NCBI GenBank assembly: GCA_963931865.1
Contig: OZ007506.1
Span: 17,126,242-17,190,241 of the forward strand
Direction of reading: 5' to 3'
DNA length: 64,000 nt
Source: Axinella damicornis
Lineage: Eukaryota > Porifera > Demospongiae > Axinellida > Axinellidae
Under the pieces are notes generated by a model. That model did no database searches, had not been told where the DNA came from, and saw nothing but the letters and a program-made list of their open reading frames with translations. The position numbers were made by a program, and so were the translations under genes. Below, piece by piece: positions 54,556 through 64,000 of the stretch (positions are counted from its first letter, which is position 1; every line of letters begins with the position of its first letter).

Positions 54556-55029
54556 AAGTTTAGGAATGTGCGTCTCTCCTAATATTTGTTGGATGAAGCC
54601 ATACAAGATACCACATGAAAGCCCATTCTTCATGCTTCAAGATGGTGCAATCGGTATTACAAAACAATCAAGTATGAGAAAGTTATGAGGATTTGAATAG
54701 TTGCTATACCAGCAAAAATCGGGAAAAAGTTGAATCTTTGATGGGCTATAATCAGGAAGCCATACAACATACGACAGTAACATTTCGTCTGGCTTCATAA
54801 AACCACAAGTACTACTTACAAACCAAGTTTCGTCCAATTCTGAGGGGGTCACTTGCAAACTTTTGCTGAATTGATTTGGAATTACCCATATATAATGATT
54901 TCCTTTCATAATGCAAATTCTGTTCCTCTCTGTCCTTGGGTTAGGTCTATACATTGTCTGGATCCATTTAAAATAATTTTTCGTCTGACAGTCAGTCTTC
55001 ACTACACTGATCATGCAATTAATCATGCA

Positions 55030-55272
55030 TCACTCACAAACAATGCCGCGAGGTCGTCCCCCAGCTACAACCGTAACGCATCTGGCAGCTGCTTCAGGGA
55101 CCATTATTTCTCCGCAGATTTCACTCAGCGAGAAGGTACGAGCTGTTCTGTTGAGTCCTGGTTCGCAAGCGAAGTCGATGAAACGGCACGTCTCAGGGTC
55201 TACTGTGGGTGCCTGCGACATGCCCACGTGGATCGGTACGAATAGGAGTACCCAAAAGATTGCAGTCTCCAT
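55030..55272 (-). CDS. Small secreted cysteine-containing peptide (80 residues)
   Basis: Single open exon, ATG at 55272. Residues 1-20 form a signal peptide (METAIFWVLLFVPIHVGMSQ). The mature part has five Cys (29, 36, 53, 65, 79), one potential N-glycosylation site (NRT, 41-43) and ends Cys-Glu. Two decayed relatives at 22730-22830 and 24225-24373 keep the block RTARTFSL-EIC-EI-VPEAAA-CVT, which supports that this frame was under selection. I do not recognise the family. An odd cysteine count would allow a covalent dimer; a signalling, defence or structural role cannot be told. An unseen second exon is possible. Confidence 0.65.
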   Translation of the reverse strand: METAIFWVLLFVPIHVGMSQAPTVDPETCRFIDFACEPGLNRTARTFSLSEICGEIMVPEAAARCVTVVAGGRPRGIVCE

Positions 55273-56107
55273 CTCAGTTGTACTACTCGGCCGTCGGACT
55301 ACGAGGAGGAGTTGTCCGCAACCGCCGAAAAATAGAATTCATGCAGAATTGTCACTGGAGGTAGCTTTGTTAATTAGCGTGAGTAGACTGCATGACGTCA
55401 CTTCCCGCAAAACATGTACCCTGTCTTATTCAGAAACTAAAACGCAAGCCTCTTGCAACTTTCCAAGTACTGCTATGTCAATTGCAACTGTCATTGTATC
55501 ACAGTTGATTAACTGGAGCCCTAAGTGGGATGGTAGCAAGGGGTAGCTAGCTAGTCAGGTCGCCTATAGCAATTAGCTAACAGCAAATGGGGTTTACCCA
55601 TGGGACTGATTTAAGCCACCCTTTCAATGGGACACCAATGGAAGGCCCTGTCATCTCACATTATCAGAGCAAGTCCCTGCAAATTATCAAGCAGGTTTTC
55701 AACAACTCAAAATTGTCCCATGCATAGGACTCAAGTGTGGGACCATGCACTTTAGCTACTTTTAGCTAGTCATTAGCGAAAAGAGGTACCTCAACAACAT
55801 TGGAGGGAGTGCCTGCCAGTTACCTAGTCATAACTACCTTACGGTCACTATTATTTGCAGGTACTAATTCAGTGAATTGGGCAAGCAGAAGATTTGATTT
55901 AGCTACATGAAGCCTCTGAATGCATGACTTAGCTAACCTGCTTGATGCATCCCCCCCCCCCCGACAGACAGTCGACATGAAGGCATTGCTTTACCCTGCT
56001 GTGCTGTGTGTGCAGGGTGACAAACAAAGACTGGCAAATGTATGGGTGTAGCTAAGCTTTTAGACTAATGCCTCTATATACCTCGATCAGTCAATAGCTA
56101 TAAGTTA

Positions 56108-56297
56108 GTTGTACCCCTGCAGTCTGTGCCCAGCTCGATGTAGCTATATAAGACCTGTTACACCCTTTGGGAAAAGCCAGTGCATTCATTATGCCTCAGA
56201 AGTGCCTCGGGCTTCCCCCTCGGCACTTCCTCAGTTCCATTCAAGCATTGACCTTTCCCGCAGGATATAACAGGTCTTATATCCAGATATATATAAC
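56108..56297. mobile_element. Foldback MITE, copy 2 of the 9503-9679 family
   Basis: Shares cctttgggaaaagccagtgc, cagaagtgcctcgggctt, cctcggcacttcctc and acctttcccgcaggatataa with copy 1; arms are more eroded. Confidence 0.75.
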
Positions 56298-57276
56298 CTA
56301 TGCATAGCTATAGTCTTGTTCACACCCTAATCCTAACCCAAACCCAGCCCCTGCATGTGTTGACAATGTTACACTGATTGGGGATAGCCTATTGAAAAAG
56401 ATGCCATAATATCTTATGTCCTGCACTGTGGTGATCAAGGAATGTGCACACAAGTGCAGGTTGATCCTATTAGCTAGGACATTCTTTTGGTCGCAAGTAG
56501 CTACAACATCAACATTCTTTTGGTCACAAGTAAAATTTAATAGCTAGTAGCTAATAATAATACTTGTGGTGGATAGTAAATTATTGCTCAATTCCTTTTG
56601 TTTCACTACACAGGTGGGCGACAGTGTTAGATTAGCTAGACGCCATGCACTGCAACTGTGCCAACAGCTCATGAAGCCATACCTCATTGTATGTACGCTT
56701 TATCATACTAATATGTGCATAATAACTTCTGTAATAATTTTGTGGTGCATCTCAAATTAAATATGTATCATTCTATTGTCAAATAGACGCTATCCCCCTA
56801 AAGAATGGACCTTTTCAGCTCTCGCAAGATATTCGCTGTAGCTCGCGTGAAGGGCACAAGGGTACGAAGCGAATCGCTGAGATATCGTCCTGCGGACGTT
56901 CTCGCATACGACCGTATACGACTGTTATCAGTAGTACGCCACACCGACACGCTAAAAACCTTCACGTTTTGGTCCGAAGTGGTTATTGGTCCGGCAGGAA
57001 GTAGTACAGTATATTAGGGTCAGTGCCGAATGCCTATGCGTGCACTTCCTGCATGACAGACCAATATTCCCTTCATTTTTGGTCACACAGTGACAGCAGG
57101 CCAACTTAGGCTCATGAGACCATAACGATGTTTGGTTGCATTAATTTTATATATATTTTTTGTTTATGAAAATTTTGCTATGATACATACATGCATACAT
57201 AGCATGGATACACGGACAGCTGGGCTAATAAGTAGTGTACCCTATTACAAGGTAAAAACTGAAAGGTTATGTTTAA

Positions 57277-57703
57277 GGTTACGGGATACTCGTGCGCGCA
57301 CCGTGCGAAATGTATTGGGAAATGTATACTTAAGCTCGCTAACCAAGAATCTCTGGTACGAACAGCGTGAGCAACTTGATTCTGGAGGTGGAGGTACGCT
57401 GTCACAAGGTGCAGGGCATGACGGAAGCTTTTACCGATACGCTATATAGCCGTGCAAAAACGAGCAGTTCAGTTCGCCAAAAAGCCATATTTACCGCTTT
57501 TCTCGAGCGAGACAGCAGATGAATTTGCCAGGGATTGTACTATCGAATAAAGCTTCCGTCATGCCCTGCACTTTGTGAAAGCGCACCTCCACCACCAGAA
57601 TCAAGTTGCTCACGCTCTTCGTACTCGAGATTTTTGGTTAGCGAACTTAAGTATAGATTTCCCAATACATTTCGCACGGCGCGCGCACGAGTATCCCGTA
57701 GGG
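57277..57703. repeat. Inverted pair of ~155-bp units with a shared conserved frame
   Basis: Left unit 57277-57432 (+) and right unit 57550-57703 (-) are ~85-90% alike. Read outward-in from AAGGTTACGGGATACTCG or its counterpart, both encode TRAR-VRNVLGN-YLSSLTKN and then EQLDSGGGG-LSQ-AGHDGSF. I do not know this sequence. Confidence 0.75.
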
Positions 57704-58062
57704 GAGGATACAACATATTCAGGTAAATAATTCCAGTGAGATATAGTATTAGGTAAGAATGAATGAAAGTAAGAGTTAGTGCGTGCGAAGGGCTGGTATT
57801 AATTTGTACAAAATGCACAATGAAGTAATAAGGGGAAGAAAGGAAAGAGGGGAATTTTTTGGTTTTGTAATAGCTAAGTCCGCTTCGTTTAGCTTTATAT
57901 ACAGTGATATGGAGAGCATCAGTGTGCAAAATATGTATGCGATGCAATCGTGCAGGTACAATCAGGTCATTCACATGAACTACAATCCTGTCAAAGATTT
58001 AGCTACAATGTACAGCGGGGAGGTTCATGAAGCAAATGTGCAATTTCATCCTGAAATGACAG

Positions 58063-58662
58063 TTAGGAGTCCGAACGTAGTGTTCCAAAAACTAGATTAC
58101 GAGGATCAGACTCATCTGTGAGGTCTGTGAAGAAGAACAGAACTGCATTCACATAGCCGTCTTTTGTGACGTGCCCTTGTCCACGCCCACTGATCGATTC
58201 GAATAGCCGAGTGGAATGCTCTTCCTCGACGTTGTGAGCAGAATAGATTTTCAGGAAGTCCTCCCTGATGATATATCCAAGTTTCTTGGAATCGATCAGG
58301 AAAAGCAGTGTAGAACCCAAGGCTCTCACTTTAGGCTCAAAGGGTGGGGTAGTAACTGCTCGAGCTACGTTTTCCACAAACATGGATTCTGATACTTTGT
58401 CCGCGGGTGGTGTGGTGCCGCCATTAACGAGATCGATCCAGTATCGGCGAGCTTGGTCAAGGATGGCATCTTGTTCATCTGGAGGAACTTTAAACGTTTC
58501 TATCATCTGACGAAGCGGCCCTTCGATATCAGCTAGGGTTATGAAACCGTCGTGATCTGCGTCCAGGACAAAGAAAGCAGTTTTCATCTTCGTCACCCAG
58601 TGTTGGTTTTGTTGGAACTCGCTAGCCGTACTGGCCGGTTGCCGCGGAGATTTGTTACCCAT
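58063..58662 (-). CDS. EF-hand calcium-binding protein, copy 4
   Basis: Intronless, 199 residues from ATG at 58662 (an upstream in-frame GTG at 58758 is unlikely). About 85-90% like copy 3: MGNKSPRQPASTASEF start, canonical EF1 DADHDGFITLAD, RRYWIDLVNGGTTPP, and ending FFFTDLTDESDPRNLVFGTL. Third and last loops are degenerate as in copy 3. Homology with copy 3 continues into both flanks (gatccggcagtggtgatgg upstream), so the pair arose by DNA duplication over ~27 kb, across the RTK gene. No signal peptide. Confidence 0.9.
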   Translation of the reverse strand: MGNKSPRQPASTASEFQQNQHWVTKMKTAFFVLDADHDGFITLADIEGPLRQMIETFKVPPDEQDAILDQARRYWIDLVNGGTTPPADKVSESMFVENVARAVTTPPFEPKVRALGSTLLFLIDSKKLGYIIREDFLKIYSAHNVEEEHSTRLFESISGRGQGHVTKDGYVNAVLFFFTDLTDESDPRNLVFGTLRSDS

Positions 58663-58759
58663 GATCGGATTGGCTACCAACAGGCCTAGCAACCTCGTTC
58701 TTGATCCGGCAGTGGTGATGGTCGATACCCGGAGCACGAAAAACAATGCTAAACTCACT

Positions 58760-60270
58760 TCATCTCACTCAGACGGCACACAGGAATTTACAGATAGATG
58801 TGAGAAATAGCTCTTATTTTTGTAATCCATATCCGGGTGCGAAGCGCTAACGCATCCGCGGAGAGTATACAGAGATTCATCGCATGTACTCCTCTCCCAC
58901 AGCATTCGCTCCTCAGCGGCCAAACTTGGTGGGGCCCGCACACATGGAGAGACCCCTCTGGCAATACCATTAATGATGTTCATGACCCCCCACAAGCCCA
59001 GCAATCGGAGGTCAAATGTGGATGTCAGCCGGATTTTCGCCCAGCATTCCCCTAAACTTGGGCCAGATCTGACTGATGGCACACCTTACACCACCAATTT
59101 GCATGTTTTCTCGAGGCCCTGGGTGGGGTCTATGAATATCATTAAAACCAAAAATCCTCGAGTCGATGAATCTCATCAAAATCAAAAAACGCCCACAACA
59201 TGCAAAGGCCTTTCTATACCCCCCCACTTCTACATTTAGTTCGTCCCTAGGCCCTCTGAAGCCTTTTTGGTCTCTTTTTGGACTGACGAGAAGCCCTATA
59301 AGTGCATAGGGTCAAAATGACATGGGGCTTAAAGGGTTAATGGTGAAATTAGAATGGCCGGACATTACTTGTTACTACAACTGGAAGATCGTCTTCTATC
59401 TCAAGGTTGTCTCAGGCAGTCTTGTTGTTGAGTCTCCAAGATTCGACTGTTCGTCAAAGGCAATAACAAGAAAAGCACTCACTGATGGCTTGAATTGCCA
59501 GAGGATCAGGAATTTCAGTACCATTTCCCCTGCAAGAATAATAATGTATACATAACAATTACCTACTCTTCCCTGCCATTCTCTCAAGAAGGCAGCAACA
59601 CTGTAGGATTTCTGTGCATGTTGATCCAGCTATTCTCCTCGAGCTCGAGCTCGATCGATATATCCTTGTTGACACAATGGTCAGAATTTCTGAGCTCCTC
59701 TACCTGCCTGAGGAAAAGCAGACACCACGCCACATTCTTCAACTCTACAACTGTACATCATGCATGCATTATTAGCTATGCAGTACAATGTTTACCACAA
59801 TTCATGGTGCTGTCTCACAGTAAGTTGATTGGAGCATATACCTTCATCAATAGTTGTCCCTGCACCATCTCAGCTCTCTTCTAACACAGAGAATCAGGAA
59901 CAAATCTTTGCACAAGCATGCAAGACAGCAGCAGCAACAAGCAATTGCCAACCCATTCTTCTTAGACTACATGCATGTGGGCGAAGTCCCAATACAGAGA
60001 TATTTGTTTCATGTATCACTACCAGGAGTGTAAATTGTTACAGAGGTTTATACCATTGAAATTGACAGGGAATTGGTTTCTGGAGTGACTAGTTAAATAT
60101 AAATCCCCTCAGAATCCCCTCAGTACTCATTCGCAAAACAGCCTTTAGTGTAATGTGAGGGAATCAGGGCTTACAATAAAGCCTGCCTGTAGCTGCTTTA
60201 CCGTTACGGTTGTCTCTGTTACTACGATTATCTATCTATCTATCTATCTACTATGGCACTCACCAACCAA
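58760..60270. other. Intergenic; possible stray exon at 59483-59529
   Basis: A minus-strand 47-nt segment has a good acceptor (ttattcttgcag|GGGAAA) and donor (CCATCA|gtgagt), ending in phase 1, the phase needed before RTK exon 51560-51664. It would code GNGTEIPDPLAIQAI. No neighbour exon confirms it. The rest shows nothing recognisable. Confidence 0.25.
60235..60252 (+). repeat. (TATC)n microsatellite
   Basis: Five ATCT units. Confidence 0.9.
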
Positions 60271-60575
60271 TACTCCTGAATGTCAACGCACCAGTGCCCA
60301 TGCATTGTCAGCACCCATGCAATGAAATGCCGATGCAGTCAATGTCAATGCACCCCGTATAACACTGGCTGCGTTGACATTGACTGCATCAATGTCAACA
60401 AAGCCAATGTACTCAATGTCAATGTAGTCAGTGTCAATGCACAAAAGCCAATGCAATTCATGAATTGCATTGGCTTTGACATTGAGTCTCCTGTACATTG
60501 ACTGCCATGCAATTTCAATGTAGTCAATGTACAGGAGACTCAATGTCAATGTGTAGTCAACGTCACAATGTAATT
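60270..60575. repeat. TCAATGT-motif repeat with nested palindromes
   Basis: TCAATGT/ACATTGA occurs about every 10-20 bp. Strong palindromes: AAAGCCAATGCAATTCATGA and complement (60451-60478), and gtctcctgtacattgac with its complement near 60525. Confidence 0.85.
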
Positions 60576-60590
60576 GGTCGGTCTCACACT

Positions 60591-60785
60591 TAAGGTAGGG
60601 CGGGGTAATTCGGGCGACTGGGTAATTCGGACCACTTCAACTTCAGGTCAATGGTAACTAAAAACGGACAGACTTTAGGCAAACTTCTGGCCATATATAT
60701 CCAGGGACTCAACCTGCCTACAACTCACTCGAAGCAAGAATCCAATGGAATTACCCCGTGGCCCGAATTACCCCGCCCTACCTTA
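60591..60785. mobile_element. 195-bp MITE with ~25-bp TIRs
   Basis: Ends TAAGGTAGGGCGGGGTAATT and its complement AATTACCCCGCCCTACCTTA. If the terminal TA is the target duplication, this fits a Tc1/mariner-type element (inference). Confidence 0.75.
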
Positions 60786-61120
60786 CCATTGCTGTTTCCT
60801 TCTCTGAATGAAACTCCTACCTGCATGAGCAGTCGCAATTCCCAGACTTGCTTGAGACAACTTGGCTGTGGCAGCGACAACGACCAACGCCAGAATGAAT
60901 TTGGCAAGACCACACACAAGTTCAAATTCAAACTCAGGTGGCGGGCATTGCGCGTGGCGCGAAAAAATTGGAGCGAGTTTTCGTGGCCCCTGCCAATCAT
61001 TGCTGCCAACGATGTCGCTGATGGTGTCAAGGCAATTCATAGTGTCGGCTACTGCCAATGGTGTTCCTGCCAATCTGCTGCTACTTATATAACTGCTGCC
61101 ATTCAGGTTGCTTCCAATGC

Positions 61121-61189
61121 AGTCTAGCCGCTAGCCGAGAGTAGTCTGGCGCTGCGCCAGACTAGCCGAGAGGGGCTAGCGGCTAGACT
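61121..61189. mobile_element. 69-bp palindromic insertion with 11-bp direct repeats
   Basis: AGTCTAGCCGCTAGCC... to complement, with an inner palindrome tagtctggcgctgcgccaga. Flanked by GCTTCCAATGC on both sides (61110-61120, 61190-61200). Confidence 0.8.
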
Positions 61190-61233
61190 GCTTCCAATGC
61201 TGCTGCTGCTCAACTTGCAGGGTTCTATCTACT

Positions 61234-61290
61234 GGGGGGGGGGGGGGGGGGGGGGGGGGGGGAAGATTCCCCCCCCCCCCCCCCCCCCCC
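61234..61290. repeat. Poly(G) then poly(C) palindrome
   Basis: 29 G, then aagatt, then 22 C: a G/C hairpin and quadruplex-prone site. Confidence 0.95.
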
Positions 61291-61407
61291 AAACACTCCA
61301 GCTTCCCCCCAAAAATTCCTGTCAGTAAAAGTAGTGTCAGGAACTGCAGCATGTGGCTACACCTGTGTGCTTTGTACCGTCTCATGTTACACTGCATAGC
61401 ATTTCCA

Positions 61408-61700
61408 TACTATGACCTCAAAATTCTCAGAGTGCCCTCAGAACCACTCTCAGAAGGCTCAAAATGCCAAAATTTTCTTGGGGGGCATGCCCCCAGACCC
61501 CCTACAAATTGCATCTTTGTAAGTTGCCAAAGGTCTGCCAGGAGGAAGTCTAGCATGACTGTCACATGCATACACACTGGACATTTCCATACTATGACCT
61601 CAATTTTGTATCCGAGTGCCTCAGAACCACTCTGAGAAGGCTCAAAATTCCAAAATTTTCTGGGGAGGCATGCCCCCAGACCCCCTTACAAATTGCGGCC
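61408..61700 (+). repeat. ~110-bp direct duplication with GGGGCATGCCCCCAGACCCC core
   Basis: tactatgacctcaa...agaaccactct[cg]agaaggctcaaaa...ggcatgcccccagacccc occurs at 61408-61510 and 61590-61695. The core resembles a motif common in marine-invertebrate repeats (from memory). Confidence 0.85.
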
Positions 61701-61797
61701 TATGGCCGCAGTCCCCCGTCCACTGTCATTCTCAAGATCTTCTCCCCCAAACTCAAAATCCTAGATAGAACCCTGACTTGGCTATATATACCCATAT

Positions 61798-61856
61798 GTA
61801 CCCAGGCCCTCACGCGGAACTTCCGCGTTTCGCGTGTGGGCCTGGGAACGAGGCTA
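61798..61856. mobile_element. TAGCCTCG-family palindrome, truncated left end
   Basis: GTACCCAGGCCCTCACGCG ... GTGGGCCTGGGAACGAGGCTA. Confidence 0.75.
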
Positions 61857-61859
61857 ATA

Positions 61860-62970
61860 TATAGGCACCAAACTGTATGTAGCTATAGCTAGCTACATGG
61901 CACAAGCAGTAGTGTAGTCAGTGCAAGGAATGCAGTTAGTCATGTTGCCCTTGGTCCCTTGCGAGTTGCCAGTCAAACTCTATAGTATGAATGTGTAGTG
62001 GGTGTGCCGAGAGGCTGGCCCGTGAGACATGACTTGAGCCACCCTGCGATTTGCCTCATTATCAAGTCATATGCGGTGTTATATATATGCTGGCTAAACA
62101 ACTTGTCTTGCAGGCGAGCTCACTTGTGCACGGTCTGAATGCATTTTACTGATGTTTGTAGGCACGTTCTGCTGGTGGAGTACCAATCAGGTTGCATGCA
62201 GACTTAGTTTTTGCCACATGCTGTAATCATGTGTGCAGAAGTGGGCTGGACCACAAGACTTAATAGTAACCACTCCAAAGAATATAGTGCCAGTAGGATA
62301 AACAACAGATATATAAGTGTTAGGCACAAAATCGATATGCATGGAACTCATTGATCATATAGTAATTCTGAATCACATAATGTTATAGCTATACTTGAAA
62401 AAACAGTATCTGTTCCTTCGAGTATAGCTAGAGTAAGTGATCAATTATCGGCCGCCATGTATAATCAGACACTCCCATACGGAGACGAAACAATGCCGAA
62501 ACTCGGAAATACCACAGAAATGTAGCATGGGCACAGGTTAGCTGGCACTCCAAAAATGGCACCCAACCATCATTTCCTGTTCGCACTAAGGGCAATGTGC
62601 AAGTGACTGTCTAAGATCAGACAGGGAGCATGTATTTCCAGACAACATTTCCTGTTCCTTCCTAGCTTGAAGCAACTTTCAGCGAAATTCCTGCACCACT
62701 GGAAAGGCCTAAGTTCCTTCTGTTCCAGGCCTGATTTTTGTCACCATAACTGCTTTGGTCACTGAGGGACGTGGACAAATTTTAACCATGGTCTTTCCCC
62801 CTCTAACAAAATAGTGGATTTTGCCTTTTATTATAGCTTTAACGTCACCAGTTCCATCTCAAGAAAAGCTGTTTTCCCTGACTGAAATAGGGAAAACAGT
62901 TCTATCTTGGGAACAACACAACGTATGAACATGCACCAAACTTGTACCAGTGTGTTGCTGAGGACCTGTA
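61860..62970. other. Intergenic, no gene recognised
   Basis: Short frames only. An inverted pair gaaaagctgttttccctgac/gggaaaacagtt (62859-62900) is present. Confidence 0.5.
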
Positions 62971-62977
62971 GATTCTT

Positions 62978-63022
62978 TAGCCTCGTACCCAGGCCTTCAA
63001 TCGCGGGGGGAAGGCCTGGTAT
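62978..63022. mobile_element. TAGCCTCG-family palindrome, truncated right end
   Basis: TAGCCTCGTACCCAGGCCTT ... AAGGCCTGG; the right terminus is lost. Confidence 0.7.
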
Positions 63023-63159
63023 ACACTGTTTGCGCATGCGCTTAATTTCCCCCAAAATCTTGGAAAATAGGATATCTCGGTATTCTTCCGTGAAACGATG
63101 ACGTTGAATGACGTCTACGTTTACATTCCTCGAACCGCAACGAACGACGAGAAGCAATC

Positions 63160-63303
63160 ATGGCGTGCAAAAGTTCCGGTGGTAGTAGTTTCCTTTCCTA
63201 TACTTTGCGAAGGCTGAAAATGACACGGATGACTGTGAAAGAAGAGCAGCGCTCCTCCATGAGAGCTGTGTACGAAGGCTGCGACATGTTCGTGTACGTG
63301 TAA
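63160..63303 (+). pseudogene. RecQ-like helicase N-terminal fragment, copy 1
   Basis: ATG plus 47 codons, then TAA caused by the junction with a poly(C) run. The text MTVKEEQRSSMRAVYEGCDM is ~95% the same as copy 2 at 63413 and looks like the region before the Walker A motif of RecQ-like DEAD helicases. Confidence 0.6.
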
Positions 63304-63305
63304 AC

Positions 63306-63327
63306 GCCCCCCCCCCCCCCCCCCCCC
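63306..63327 (+). repeat. Poly(C) tract, ~21 nt
   Basis: Lies directly at the truncation point of helicase copy 1. Confidence 0.95.
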
Positions 63328-63412
63328 AGTACCGCCACTGCATTTTCAGCTCCACCCAAATCACCCTTTCAGTCTCATCGTTCAACATTCTGGCTTGCAA
63401 CCACTTGCAATC

Positions 63413-63710
63413 ATGGCGTGCAAAAGTTCCGGTGGTAGTAGTTTCCTTTCCTATGCTTTGCGAAGGCTGAAAATGACACGGATGACTGTGAAAGAAGAGC
63501 AGCGTTCCTCCATGAGAGCTGTGTACGAAGGCTGCGACGTGTTCGTGTACGTGTGGCTAGCTACCTACTGGCTATGGCAAGAGCCTGTGCTACCAATCGC
63601 TCCCTTTCCTCATGGACTAGCTACAAGAAGGGACTTGTAGACAGTGGAAAGAGCTGTGGTGTGCTTGTTGTGAGCCCTTTGATCGCTCTCATGCACGCGT
63701 ACGCGGGTGT
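63413..63710 (+). pseudogene. RecQ-like helicase fragment, copy 2, frameshifted
   Basis: Starts as copy 1 from ATG 63413 to DVFVYV. A shifted frame then gives PTGYGKSLCYQ (Walker A, about 63566-63600) and, in a third frame, GVLVVSPLIALMHA (DEAD-helicase motif Ia region). Small insertions of gctag near 63555 and 63620 explain the shifts. Marine-invertebrate genomes carry many such helicase fragments tied to mobile elements (from memory), so this is probably a transposon-borne relic. Confidence 0.7.
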
Positions 63711-64000
63711 GTTTACGCAAACGTCTGAGGTTCAGAATTATCTTTTTTACGTGAATACAGCGAAATGAAACGTCATCGGTTAAGGTTACGGGTACCCGCG
63801 TATCATGCAACAACTAGTACTGGAGCAATATTCATGCAAGCCATGCCGAATTCTTACAGCGCCTAGCACCAAGTCAACGTGCAAGTGCCGTGCTGGACTC
63901 GAACCTATTCAGACCCGCCTACTTCTCAACAGACGAACTTCCTGCAGAGGCGTGGCTACATGGACGCTCCTTGACCCCTCCCATACACATTATAAATGTG
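63711..64000. other. Window end, no gene recognised
   Basis: 63779-63793 (ttaaggttacgggtac) shares the AAGGTTACGGG motif with the inverted unit at 57277. A tRNA box B-like tract (ctggactcgaacc) occurs at 63893 without a matching box A. Confidence 0.4.

Larger units (their letters stand above)
51665..55029. other. Upstream of the known RTK exons; no gene recognised
   Basis: The missing 5' RTK exon(s) should be here or further right. Around 52010-52120 is a GC-richer stretch, the best-looking promoter-like segment, but I could not find a signal-peptide exon ending in phase 1. It holds the 94-bp array at 52352, a palindrome cacagctaccttatgacata (53142), short (TGGAA)n at 53934-53983 and a DR1 at 54543-54555. 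Confidence 0.45.
55273..58062. other. Intergenic with repeats
   Basis: Apart from the MITE at 56108 and the inverted pair at 57277-57703, I see no supported gene. 57783-58062 is the 3' flank of EF-hand copy 4. Confidence 0.5.

Noticed and set aside
63885..63930. tRNA 3' half near the window end
   Set aside because: Only a box B-like match; no box A and no stem pairing.

Overview
This is a eukaryotic, almost certainly metazoan window: genes are split by GT-AG introns, there is a receptor tyrosine kinase (RTK) with animal extracellular modules, and most of the DNA is short palindromic transposons, poly(C) tracts and microsatellites. The small introns, the repeats rich in TAGCTA, and an RTK with unusual extracellular domains suggest a demosponge. 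That taxon call is inference, not something the sequence proves.

Layout. Position 2-1423 (+) is the 3' end of a membrane-anchored multicopper oxidase. A convergent gene at 2186-4604 (-) encodes a signal-anchored, heavily N-glycosylated coiled-coil stalk of 61-residue repeats. From 4.6 to 18.6 kb there are no intact genes, only mobile-element remains, including a nested insertion with a CCGG target duplication at 7680-8633. From 18.6 to 31 kb lies a cluster of intronless EF-hand genes (18657 +, 21452-22066 - with one in-frame stop, 30183 -; a fourth copy at 58063 -). Interleaved with them are segmental duplications, relics of a small secreted cysteine peptide, and an inverted, decayed copy of kinase exons (24909-28105).

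From 51664 down to 32661 (-) I could reconstruct 21 phase-compatible exons of one RTK of about 1,160 residues: short Cys-containing segment, two Calx-beta domains, a NIDO domain, one SRCR domain, a third Calx-beta, a transmembrane helix and a tyrosine kinase with all catalytic motifs. Its 5' end (signal peptide) was not found. Its introns hold a 12 x 29 bp identical minisatellite, a CTCA satellite of about 570 bp, several palindromic elements and two apparent GC-AG introns. From 52 to 64 kb are a 94-bp tandem array, an intact small secreted peptide gene (55030-55272 -), the fourth EF-hand gene, several foldback elements and a tandemly duplicated, broken RecQ-like helicase fragment.

Together the genes look like cell-surface and calcium functions: an RTK whose ectodomain is built from phase-1 exons, a membrane oxidase, a glycosylated stalk protein and a local EF-hand family. 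No functional link between them is shown by the sequence. The RTK and the EF-hand/secreted-peptide cluster are the most interesting biology. Among mobile elements, the best supported are a palindromic family with exact 9-bp target duplications and repeats carrying perfect DR1 nuclear-receptor half-site pairs.
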